64,000 nucleotides of DNA, from positions 124,001-188,000 of the forward strand of contig NZ_WUAF01000004.1 in assembly GCF_009800965.1 (NCBI RefSeq), given 5' to 3'. Below the pieces are notes generated by a model. The model made no database searches. It had not been told where the DNA came from and saw only the letters and a program-made list of their open reading frames with translations. This document shows positions 55,701-63,457 of this stretch, one piece after another. Made by a program: the position numbers and the translations under genes. Source of the stretch: Cognatazoarcus halotolerans. GTDB lineage: Bacteria; Pseudomonadota; Gammaproteobacteria; Burkholderiales; Rhodocyclaceae. Position 1 is the first letter of the stretch; each line of letters begins with the position of its first letter.

Positions 55701-58253
55701 TTTGCTTCGGAGGCCATGTCTTGGTCGGATCGATTCGTGCGCGAGAACAGCCTGAACCCGGCCGAGCTGGCAGAGCTTGAATGGGGACGGGCGGACATGT
55801 TGTCGGTCCTGGCGATCATCGAATGGGCTCAGGGCTCGCGCGACGCGCAGATTGCCCGTTTCGAATCGGTCCTGTCACTTCGGCTCGAAGTCCAGCCAAA
55901 ACTCGCAAGGTGGTCCGACCGACACCAGGCCCAGCTTGCCAGCGCGTTCAGAAACACCGCGGTGGTGCTCGGCTCATGCGGCAGCTTCGATCTTGCGCTG
56001 GGCCCGGCCAGCCAGGCCATCGAACTGCGCGAACAGATCACATCCGATCAACCCAACTACCGCACGAGCCTCGCCGAGGCTTATTGCACCCGGGCCTGGA
56101 ACCTGGCCTCACTTGGCAGGCACGAGGATGCCTGCGCGGACTATGGCCGAGCCATCGAACTCTACGGATCCATCGAACTGAGCGACACGGATAACACCCA
56201 TAACCTGGTTCTGGCACATAACAATCGCGCCGTCAGCTACGCGAATCTGCATCGCGAGGAACCGGCGATCGACGACTACGGGCGAGCAATAGCGCTTTGT
56301 GAGCGACTCGACCTTGCCAATCCAGAGTACCGTGACACGCTGGCGATGGCGCTGCACTGGCGGGCGATCTCTTACAAAAACCTCAGCCAGTTCCAGCTGG
56401 CCGCAGAAGATTTCGCGCGTGCAGCCGAGATCTACGACGCCGGGGAGATGAGCGCGGGCACCCTGAACAATCTCATCAATTGCAAGCTCGAACTCGCGCG
56501 TTGCCTCAGGTCGGCCAGGCGCGTGGAGCAGGCAGTCGCGGCATGCGACGATGCACTCGCCGTCCTCCAGCGCTTCGAAAGCTCGCCGGTGGCGGAGCGC
56601 CATCGGCCTTCGGCACGGAAGCTGCTCCTCGAACTGTTGCGAGAATCGGGCCAGTACGACCTTCTACGCGACCTGCTTCTGATGGAAACCGACGAGTCGG
56701 TGTTCTTCGAGCATCGCGAGATCGGCGCTTTGCTGAGCCAGCCCGTCGATGCCAGCGAACAGCAAATCCTGCCGTTCTGCGATGAACCGGGCGGCCTGCC
56801 GCTCACCGCGTCAATCGCACCCGATCAGCGGGATTGGGTACTCGACGAATGCGGTATCCACCCGTCGACGTACGCCGCAATCCGCGACCGCATAGAGATC
56901 AGGAACGCACCTCTGTCTTTCTACCCGGGAGCGCATCTTCTGGCACTGATAGACCCCGGACGGCCCGGTCGAAACGAGATATTCGCACTCGCCAGGTTCG
57001 GTCAGGAGATCCGCATTCTGGACTGGTCCAATGGCCCGATCTACGCGGCCAACACCACCTGGCAGATTGACCTGTCCGACGAGGGGAAAGCGCGGGACTA
57101 CCTGCAGTTCTTCTTCCGCTTCGTGCGCGGACGCCACGGCAGGTTTCTCATCGTGCAGCGGGGTGCGGACATCGCCTGGAACGCGGAGGCGACTGCAGAA
57201 GAGCGGGAAGCATGCGCCAGCAGGATTCAAGCGCTCACCCGTTTGCAGACCGATGACGACGGGAAGATCGTCTTCGGTGGGCAGATCATTTTCAAGGACT
57301 CCCTGTTCGGGACAAGAATGTCCATCGATCTCGGCGTGGTGGATTGCAGCAAAAGGGGGCTCGTCGTCATTTCCGACGAGGAGATCCTGCAGGAAGACCT
57401 CCATGTCCGCGAGGACGCACCGCCGTGGCTCCTGCCCGGTAACCGAGCATCCAGTGCGGCTCCCGCCAAGGCGGCTCGACCGACTGGAAATCTGGACAAG
57501 ATGACCGAAGCGCAGCTCTACGCGCTTCACGAGCTCGGCCACGTATTCGACTCACCCAGACCGGATGATGACGTCCCCAGCCCACTGATCTGCGAGGAGC
57601 CAGCAGGCCTGCTTCTGCACAAGCGACTTCCGGTCCAGCAACGGGACTGGGTGCTCGATCAATGTGGCTTTCATCCGTGGACCTTCGATCGATTGCGAAA
57701 TCGCATCGAGATCCGCATGGCCACGCTTCCTTTCTACCCAGATGCTCACCTTCTCGTCCTGATCGATTCGGCCAGAAACGGACGGCGCGAAATCTTCGCA
57801 CTCGCCCAACTCGAAAAGAGCTTGCGCGTACTCGACTGGTCGAACGGACCGATCTACGAGGCGAATGCCGACTGGAATCTGGCTATTTCCGACGAGGCCA
57901 GTGCCATCGCCTATATCCGCCTCTTCTTTCAACACGTCCGGGGAAAGCACGGTCGTTTTCTTCTGGTAGAACGGCCGGCCGACATTCGATGGAGCGAACT
58001 GGGTGCTGCCGAGCAACAAGAGGCGTGCGCGCAGATCATTCACCCGATACGTCCCCTGGACGCCTGTAACGGCGGGCGGATCGGATTCTCGGTGACCATA
58101 CTTTTTCAGCGCGTCCTTTTCGAATGCCTCGTCGAAGTCGACACCGGACGTGATGACCCGAAGCAGAAAGGCCTCGTTACCCTGTCGAACGAACAGGTTC
58201 TGCTGGAAGATCTGAACGTGGAAGAGGACGGCCCGCCGTGGTTACGGCCATGA
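52755..58253 (+). CDS. Giant STAND-like P-loop NTPase with TPRs and two C-terminal modules
   Basis: An 1832-residue protein. Residues 1-500 match no family I know. A P-loop follows: LVLIGPSGIGKSVLMAQMYA (~523) and Walker B VPFFIFIDAVNQA (~650), then IIIASSQDIEQVL (sensor-1-like). TPR-type helices lie at ~1095-1260 (AYCTRAWNLASLGRHEDACA, AHNNRAVSYANLHREEPAID). Two copies of the recurring module end the protein (~1335-1560 and ~1608-1832; RILDWSNGPIYAAN, RVLDWSNGPIYEAN). It is a second sensor-type NTPase in the array, more diverged in its repeats than the first. Confidence 0.72.
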   Translation: MNILTLVKSAKKHVEAGRIEKPYGIPVMENIADRISSWFEAEADDLAPPAAIELLRRLTYEAGLPFDLEDADKLKWLLSLIDRLVGPKSPRIQRSDWPVPIQFRIRGLFRGSALLADYVLLYEALIHFHFVAVASQFLWLSQEIDNRQPTGLLPATAAIGEKILFATLNDAKCIGGGRSWLHRAAGLSRAGHDLLLSVTDDDLQVPFPEFFGILEPEQLVLHTSFGTGPNDSQIIREGGAAFGVFTLMQQVRNVLFGHHERDLTCQIPEAIAEGLSVVLRVMCDLMRPYLRLNLALTGYDNEARLGIELQWFAPDGEAMQPDNHESRREFFAVWGKPPEPEAPIPAPTPPTVDGWSWEDSLLLVDPEAARERYLYLMPMGCRDLHKTLQGRIVPGLLHSVAWRRLPGTGRTTITIVQRRYLDTHELTDTWQDGQRDRPLDSSPAHENVRTLVERIQQKYELPMALELVAAETERISRTFDLNHGEKALAIARTTIPRPAEVTRIFEHAHSLARNAVGATRLVLIGPSGIGKSVLMAQMYAQVREHALFFTMDSAPEPEFEVTPPVGSGEADDLADLGEKPPSIDVAAPSLGSARQERSIGIPVRMHWLASARRLMGKPTPQATLQAAEVQRQLSALLHQSRDAHPDVPFFIFIDAVNQAVSPDNLLQGLRPFSSLPRNVIIIASSQDIEQVLIRLSENGAEPWNRWEAEAMALELTSSMLLGAWGDTPRPTLSPDFLRTIHARSGGMPLLLQHWGTLLKDLYRSHPASAQQDLLGFLDSPSKSALPATYFDKMTRACADFVPRRLPEAVMWCLSMVARPISERKLLNAVSALRPFIPEVPAISRASIEAALARLGGYVIGETSGLERVWRPAHPMVGEAWIDHFGNEEISPGINQALLGFGAQPAVSTWPTLDLVNWLEEVFEFSPRYTTLEVGQKREIVDFLLVCLERLPEFTSNRHRSLELLGEKAWLLHKDKRTEEAHSFASEAMSWSDRFVRENSLNPAELAELEWGRADMLSVLAIIEWAQGSRDAQIARFESVLSLRLEVQPKLARWSDRHQAQLASAFRNTAVVLGSCGSFDLALGPASQAIELREQITSDQPNYRTSLAEAYCTRAWNLASLGRHEDACADYGRAIELYGSIELSDTDNTHNLVLAHNNRAVSYANLHREEPAIDDYGRAIALCERLDLANPEYRDTLAMALHWRAISYKNLSQFQLAAEDFARAAEIYDAGEMSAGTLNNLINCKLELARCLRSARRVEQAVAACDDALAVLQRFESSPVAERHRPSARKLLLELLRESGQYDLLRDLLLMETDESVFFEHREIGALLSQPVDASEQQILPFCDEPGGLPLTASIAPDQRDWVLDECGIHPSTYAAIRDRIEIRNAPLSFYPGAHLLALIDPGRPGRNEIFALARFGQEIRILDWSNGPIYAANTTWQIDLSDEGKARDYLQFFFRFVRGRHGRFLIVQRGADIAWNAEATAEEREACASRIQALTRLQTDDDGKIVFGGQIIFKDSLFGTRMSIDLGVVDCSKRGLVVISDEEILQEDLHVREDAPPWLLPGNRASSAAPAKAARPTGNLDKMTEAQLYALHELGHVFDSPRPDDDVPSPLICEEPAGLLLHKRLPVQQRDWVLDQCGFHPWTFDRLRNRIEIRMATLPFYPDAHLLVLIDSARNGRREIFALAQLEKSLRVLDWSNGPIYEANADWNLAISDEASAIAYIRLFFQHVRGKHGRFLLVERPADIRWSELGAAEQQEACAQIIHPIRPLDACNGGRIGFSVTILFQRVLFECLVEVDTGRDDPKQKGLVTLSNEQVLLEDLNVEEDGPPWLRP

Positions 58254-58657
58254 GCCTCACCAGTCCCCCCGAAATCAGTACAAGGGGCGTGTTGTACCCC
58301 TATCGGGGAAGGAGTCCGGACATGAAAAGGAGATTCTGAAGGACCGATCATCGAGCCCCTGAAGCAGGCGGACGGCCATGATCCAGTCAAGAAATCGAGG
58401 CATCAGAATGGATTCAGCGACGGGTCCCCCTACAACAGGTGCGTCATCTACTGCGTCACGAGCGTCCCGGAATCTGCCGGTGGCACCCTACGGACGCTGT
58501 TTCCCAATACATCGGGCGGACCGAGATCGCCGAGGCGCTGGTTCAGGAATGCACGGGTGCGCTCAAGCCACCGGGTGCGAGAGATCCAGCAAGCAAGGAC
58601 GAGCCCGCGGAATGATGAACTGGGTCTGTCCGAAGGAGGGACCGTTCCCGACTCGCA
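58254..58657. other. Non-coding stretch ending the ten-gene array
   Basis: 404 bases with no intact gene. The IS3-type relic (58322-58439) occupies part. A GGGG/CCCC pairing near 58285 might weakly terminate the array, without a U-tract. The rest shows no recognisable feature. Confidence 0.45.
58322..58439 (+). pseudogene. Relic of an IS3-family OrfA
   Basis: The frame opens MKRRF then hits a stop. After a frame change it reads IEPLKQADGHDPVKK and SRHQNGFSDGSPYN, close to the OrfA pattern (IxxLKQADxGxPVK, HGFSDxSYYN). Only the N-terminal HTH part remains; OrfB and inverted repeats were not found. Confidence 0.55.
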
Positions 58658-59320
58658 TCATTCCGCTCGCAGACTCAACCCCGGGTCGGAGGGCAGCGCG
58701 GCGAAGCTGTGATGCTCGCGGCGCGAGGGAACGGCGTCCATGTTCGTGGGCAGCCAGTCCATGATCGTCGCGATATGCTCGTCGTCCGAACCGACCCGCG
58801 TCATGGTCAGGCACATCCGCGTATCCGGAGCATCTCCGTTCATTTTCCCGATTTCAGACATCGCCGACGCATAGGCGCGCTCGAGTTCGTCGGCTTCAGC
58901 CGCCACCTGGTAGATATTGGTCGCGAGCGCCCCGACCTCGTCACCGCTTGCACGACGCCAAACTCTTTGTGCGGCAACAAGGCTACCCCTGGTGATGCAT
59001 AGCGCGTCACCCTCGAAATACATTTCGAACCTCTCCGACAGGCCCACCCGTTCACTTCTATTGACCACCAGGGCCAGACGATTCATCGAGAGCCCGACAC
59101 CGCTGGAGGCCTCAACGATCAGAACGTTGCGGCAGCTTCGACCATCGCCGCTTCGCTCGACACACCAGAACGGCTTGCGCTGCGCAAGTTCGATGATGTC
59201 AGCCGCCAGCAACCGGGCCTCGGAAATTGGAACAGCTCGTACCAGGGACGGTTGAACCGTCACGCCGGCTATCGAAGAACACAACAGGAGTCGAAAAGCT
59301 GAATACAGAGGACGCTTCAC
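58658..59320 (-). CDS. Exported protein, unknown function
   Basis: A ~220-residue protein with a signal peptide if started at GTG (KRPLYSAFRLLLCSSIAGV then VQPSLVRA). The rest is soluble, with Cys at FWCVERSGDGRSCRNV and MCLTMTRVG. It matches no family I know. It is antiparallel to the array and convergent with it. The ribosome site is weak; an upstream ATG would add ~30 residues without a signal peptide. Confidence 0.5.
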   Translation of the reverse strand: MKRPLYSAFRLLLCSSIAGVTVQPSLVRAVPISEARLLAADIIELAQRKPFWCVERSGDGRSCRNVLIVEASSGVGLSMNRLALVVNRSERVGLSERFEMYFEGDALCITRGSLVAAQRVWRRASGDEVGALATNIYQVAAEADELERAYASAMSEIGKMNGDAPDTRMCLTMTRVGSDDEHIATIMDWLPTNMDAVPSRREHHSFAALPSDPGLSLRAE

Positions 59321-59347
59321 ATTACCACCCGGCCGTCGTTGAAAATT

Positions 59348-59369
59348 TGGGACACTTCTGGGACCATTC
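59348..59369 (+). repeat. TGGGAC direct-repeat element, right copy
   Basis: TGGGAC-N5-TGGGACCA, same orientation as the copy 22.6 kb to the left, with similar flanks including a downstream ATGAAAC. It lies upstream of the PcfJ-like gene. Confidence 0.6.
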
Positions 59370-59593
59370 AAGCACAGAACAGTAACAGATGAAACCGGAA
59401 AAATGACCAAACCCTCTCAACACACTCTCACTGAACATCCGCCTGAACAAACCTATCTCAGCCGACAAGAGCCAACCGCGTACACAAATGAGCCCCGCCA
59501 CTTTCGAAGTGCCCAAAGCCAACATATCGTTTGCCCCGCCATTCGAGACCTGACGTCATCTCGATTGAATTCAGCCGCCCCTCGGGACATGCG

Positions 59594-61408
59594 ATGACAC
59601 CCATGCCCGAAAACCCTGCATGCGAAGCCACCCGATCCACCTCGCAATTCCCCGCGACACCCCGAGCCACGGTGCTTTCGAGGTACGGCGGTTGCGGAAA
59701 CGGGATTGTTCAACAGCTTGCCTTTCCGGTCTGCGATTGCGTCACTTCACGTGTGCCGGATGCAATGACGCTCAACGTCGTCGAGTTCGAGAACGGAGTC
59801 GTCGTGTGCGCCATGTTCCCCCTTGGGCTGCGGAACACCTCCACCGACATCTTCGCGCGCATCGCTCGACTTGCCGCCAAGGGAATGGAAATCGACCATA
59901 TAGGAGACGAGCTCAGCGGCACGACCGGCTCACGGATCGACGTATTCCAACCTGTACTTCAAGCCGAACGGCTCATGGGGAAATACCCTCTATCCGAGTT
60001 GGTCGAACGCGTTTGCGAAAGAGCGTTCGAGGCGAGCCACGTGGGCGGCATGGCACTCGCCTTCATCTGGAAGCTTGACTTCCAAGCCCGTCTGAAAGAG
60101 TTCAGCGCTGGACTGAACCCCTCCCTTGTGGCCATCAGCATGCCGCGTTCAGAGACCGACGTAACACGCCGACCGCCGCGTGAAACCTACATCGACACGC
60201 GAATCTACAACTTTCTGACAGCTCCGAAAGGGCAGGCGCGAGCGCGCCGAATCACCTTTACGCAAAAACACCCGGTACTCGCAGACATTCTCTCGCAGGG
60301 CGGTGGCCCGGAAATGGAGGACATCCGCCGCCGAATCGACTGCGGTCAATCGGTCTGGCGTGACCTTGCCCAGCGATTCGGGGTCGCGCCGCACACCGTC
60401 CGGCGTTTCGGAACACTCCCCTTCCGACTGAACGCGTTCCGTCGTCAAGAGGATGCTCTGCTCACGCTGGACGCACTGTGTCCCGAAGACCGCCCGATCA
60501 ACGTAGACGCGTGGCACCACTTTGCCAGACTCACCGAAGCAGCCAGCGCCTTTGACGAATGGCCCTTGCACTCGCTGCTCGCACGCGCCTGGTGCCGCGA
60601 GAAATCGCTCGCGGCCCGCGTGACATCGCCGACTGGTCGTCCGCAGGTGCAGGCCTTCATGCCAAGACAGACAGATGAGGAGAACGTCGAGGGCATGCGA
60701 AGCGCCATGCTGAGAGCGCTGGCTGACCGCACGGAATTGGGCTACAACGACCCGAACAAAACTCATCCAGGCATCCGGATAGTCGACCATTGGCTGCTTC
60801 GCCAAGGAACAACGCGCTTGGCCACACTTGCGCATCGCTGGCGCAAGCGGCGAGCGGAAATTCTCGGCCTGTCGGGGCCATTCCAGCTCAGTGCGACACG
60901 CAGCCCAAGCATCATCGACGCACCGGTAGACATGGGCGAGCGCAGCCTGATCCAGCTCCTGTCCAATGATGCCTTGAAGCGGCAGGGAGAAGCACAAACG
61001 AACTGCGTTGCCCGCTACAGCGGTCGAGTCTCGAACGGTCGAAGCCTCATTTTTTCCGTGATCGACAACCACACGGGCAAGGTGTGCTCGACCGTTGAGT
61101 TCGAGATTGTTCAAACCGCCTCAACCGATCTTCGCCTTTCCGTCGTCCAGCACTTCGCGGAAAGGAACCGATGGCCTTCGAAAGAATGCCGCCAGGCCGT
61201 GGCCGACTTTGTCCATCTGTCCAGAGAGCAAACCCTGCAGGCTCGTTTGAAGCGCTGCTGGGATTGGCTGACCGATCTTGAAACTCAGGGTTTTGATCAA
61301 GAGCGAATCGTCGACGCGAATCTGGCAGCACTTAAGCGCGAAGTCACGGGCGCGAAAGGCTTCACCGTCCTTCGGAACAAAATCGCTCGTGCATTGGCTG
61401 CGAGATGA
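59594..61408 (+). CDS. PcfJ-like protein
   Basis: A ~604-residue protein whose C-terminal third matches PcfJ: LKRQGEAQTNCVARYSGRV, GRSLIFSVIDNHTGKVCST, LSVVQHFAERNRWPSKECRQ. PcfJ genes occur on conjugative elements and phage-like islands; the molecular role is not known. The N-terminal two thirds are poorly conserved. An ATG at 59531 gives a longer form. It is preceded by the right TGGGAC element. Confidence 0.7.
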   Translation: MTPMPENPACEATRSTSQFPATPRATVLSRYGGCGNGIVQQLAFPVCDCVTSRVPDAMTLNVVEFENGVVVCAMFPLGLRNTSTDIFARIARLAAKGMEIDHIGDELSGTTGSRIDVFQPVLQAERLMGKYPLSELVERVCERAFEASHVGGMALAFIWKLDFQARLKEFSAGLNPSLVAISMPRSETDVTRRPPRETYIDTRIYNFLTAPKGQARARRITFTQKHPVLADILSQGGGPEMEDIRRRIDCGQSVWRDLAQRFGVAPHTVRRFGTLPFRLNAFRRQEDALLTLDALCPEDRPINVDAWHHFARLTEAASAFDEWPLHSLLARAWCREKSLAARVTSPTGRPQVQAFMPRQTDEENVEGMRSAMLRALADRTELGYNDPNKTHPGIRIVDHWLLRQGTTRLATLAHRWRKRRAEILGLSGPFQLSATRSPSIIDAPVDMGERSLIQLLSNDALKRQGEAQTNCVARYSGRVSNGRSLIFSVIDNHTGKVCSTVEFEIVQTASTDLRLSVVQHFAERNRWPSKECRQAVADFVHLSREQTLQARLKRCWDWLTDLETQGFDQERIVDANLAALKREVTGAKGFTVLRNKIARALAAR

Positions 61409-62002
61409 CCTCAGAAGTCTGCCGCTTGTCGACAAAAGTAGCCACCAACAACTCGCGAAGTTCGACACCCTGCTCGTTGCCCGGGTTGTCGCGGTTACGC
61501 CGCAACAACCATCGAGAACGCTCGAGCACCTGACGTTGGGCGGGTGCGCGGTGTAACGCGTTGCTTGATCGCTCCTCGCCCGGCAGACCACGGCCCGACC
61601 GAAGCGGAACTACGACGTGACACAGGTCGTAGCCCGCAGCTGCATTTGGGTGATGGGCGGGCACCTCTAGATCGAAGGCGACGCCCAAATCCACCGCGAC
61701 CGCTTCGACCCAGGCACGTATCCTCGTTGTGATGCTTTCGCCCGCATCAAGCCAGTTCAGGCGCTCGACCTCACGCCCGCTACAGTGGTAGCGGGCGTGC
61801 CGGCAAGTCGGTACGTTCAGCCAAATCCGTTGATCAAAACAGTCCCGATCGGGCATACGTCGGCGCTGCCGCAGTGCCCGCGAGGAGCGTGACGTGATGG
61901 ACCCTCGGAGAGGGAGACAAGCGGCGAGCCGCCGGCTCGCACCTCGAATGAATCTACGACATGGCCTTCCCGGAAGACCAGGCCCAACATGGCGTCTGAC
62001 AT
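61405..62002 (-). pseudogene. Relic of an ISL3-family transposase
   Basis: Pieces of an ISL3 transposase in order but in changing frames. The N-terminus MSDAMLGLVF, GHVVDSFEVRAGG is in one frame. CRHARYHCSGREVERLNW and TTRIRAWVEAVAVDLGV are in another, joined directly to VAFDLEVPAHHPNAAAGYDLCHVV and SRWLLRRNRDNP. About 100 residues of the catalytic core are missing between them. No inverted repeats were recognised. Confidence 0.72.
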
Positions 62003-62098
62003 GATGACCAAGAGAACGGGGGCTGGTTTGTTTGGCGACTGCCGATATACCAACCTCCGATCCGTCAACCACTATTTCCCCCTGCGAACGCGAAGAAC

Positions 62099-62138
62099 CA
62101 CAAAAAATCCCCTCCGCGACCGTGCGGACGCGAAGGGG
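62099..62138 (-). terminator. Terminator of the right-hand leftward unit
   Basis: On the minus strand an imperfect 10-bp stem (CGCGAAGGGG-type arm at ~62126 paired with CCCCTCCGCG at ~62107, one mismatch) is followed by TTTTTT (62106-62101). It lies ~70 bases past the tautomerase-family stop. Confidence 0.6.
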
Positions 62139-62206
62139 CGGAGGTCGACCGACATACCCGGGGAGATCGGGCAGCTATCGGTCGGGAGGGAGAGATCTGC
62201 GGTAAC

Positions 62207-62638
62207 TCAGGGCATCTGACCGGACGCAGGGGCGGCCCGCGCGGCGATTTCGTCCTTGCGCAAGGCACTGGCGGGTTCGCCGCCAATCGCCCAGTCTTCC
62301 GGCCGTACCAGCCGGCAGGCCCCGCGCACATGCTCACGCCTGACGCCAAGAACTTCGACCAGCAACTCGGTAAAGTCCTTCAAGAGGCGCTGACGCTGCG
62401 CCAGCGAACGGCCTTCGAGGACGATGAACTCGAAGAACGGCGCATGCACCTTGTTGACCGCTGCGAGCTCGCCGGCGATCGCGAAACGTGACGGTGAGTG
62501 CGTCGTGATGAACGCGCGCACGCGGTCCATTGGCGCGCCAAGCACCTCCGCGTAGAGACGACACGCCGAAAGCAGCAGCTGTTCGTCCTGGCCGGGCGAA
62601 CTCGCCCCTTCGAGCAAGTGGAAATTGACGACTGGCAT
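62207..62638 (-). CDS. Tautomerase-superfamily protein, double-length
   Basis: A 143-residue protein with Pro right after Met (MPVVNFHLLEG) and two tautomerase-like halves, as in cis-CaaD/MSAD-type members. The second half has CRLVRPEDWAIGGEPAS, similar to the ENWGIAG motif of 4-oxalocrotonate tautomerase. It is probably an isomerase or hydrolase in an aromatic lower pathway. It lies downstream of the SDR and extradiol genes on one strand. Confidence 0.75.
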   Translation of the reverse strand: MPVVNFHLLEGASSPGQDEQLLLSACRLYAEVLGAPMDRVRAFITTHSPSRFAIAGELAAVNKVHAPFFEFIVLEGRSLAQRQRLLKDFTELLVEVLGVRREHVRGACRLVRPEDWAIGGEPASALRKDEIAARAAPASGQMP

Positions 62639-62656
62639 CTGTCTTCTCCTTATGGC

Positions 62657-63442
62657 TCAGGGCAGACCACGGCGGCGGCCCGAGTCGAGCATCAGGGTCG
62701 AGCCGGTCATCGCGTCCGCGCAGGGGTCGAGTAGCATGCTCACCGCCCAGGCCACTTGCTCCGGTGTGGTGAAGGCGCCGATCGACGACTCTTCCCTCAG
62801 TTCGTCCAGCACCTCGTCGACGGAACACGCGCGCTGCTCGGCACGCGCCCTGGCGACATTGCGCAGACGCTCGGTATCGGCCGGCCCCGGGGCAATCACA
62901 TGGCTGGTGATGCCGCGCGGGCCGTAGGCCAGGCTGAGCTGGCGGGACACGTTCACCAGCGCCGCGTTGGCCACGCCCGCCGAGGCGGCGTAGGCGGTGG
63001 GCTCGAGACCATAATGACCACCGATGGCGACGATGCGGCTGCCTTTCACGAAACGCTCGTCGGCCGCTCGGCAGAGACGCAGCAGGCCACCGACCTTGAT
63101 GTTCACCGCGTCGACCATAGTGGCGGTCGGGGCGACGAGGATGCCTCCCGCGACGCCGACGCCGGGGCCGTGCACCACGGCACGCACGGGGCGGTCGAGC
63201 ACTTCCTTGATGGCGGCGATGGACGAATCCTCCGAAATATCGGCCACGGCAATGCCGATGGACGGCTGGCGGGCCTGCAGTTCGGCCAGCGCAGCGGCGC
63301 GGCGCGCCACGGCAACGACCTTGAGGCCGGCATCGACCAGACGGTCGACCACCTTGTTGCCGAAGGCACCAGTGGCGCCCACCACGACGGCGATCTCCGT
63401 GCGATCCGCATCGCTATCGATCCTGCTCACGCTATGCTCCAT
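62657..63442 (-). CDS. SDR-fold protein lacking the catalytic Lys
   Basis: A 261-residue Rossmann protein. Cofactor motif VVVGATGAFGNKVVD, Asn114 in VNIKVGG, C-terminal MTGSTLMLDSGRR. The expected YxxxK reads Tyr151-AAS-Ala155, so the Lys is missing, and the usual Ser before it reads Gly. It may have lost redox activity or use another mechanism. It lies 15 bases from the extradiol dioxygenase gene. Confidence 0.8.
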   Translation of the reverse strand: MEHSVSRIDSDADRTEIAVVVGATGAFGNKVVDRLVDAGLKVVAVARRAAALAELQARQPSIGIAVADISEDSSIAAIKEVLDRPVRAVVHGPGVGVAGGILVAPTATMVDAVNIKVGGLLRLCRAADERFVKGSRIVAIGGHYGLEPTAYAASAGVANAALVNVSRQLSLAYGPRGITSHVIAPGPADTERLRNVARARAEQRACSVDEVLDELREESSIGAFTTPEQVAWAVSMLLDPCADAMTGSTLMLDSGRRRGLP

Positions 63443-63457
63443 CTCGTCCCCTTTCGA

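Noticed and set aside
59403-59597. 64-codon plus-strand frame before the PcfJ-like gene
   Set aside because: Overlaps the likely PcfJ-like leader in another frame, no family match and no good ribosome site.
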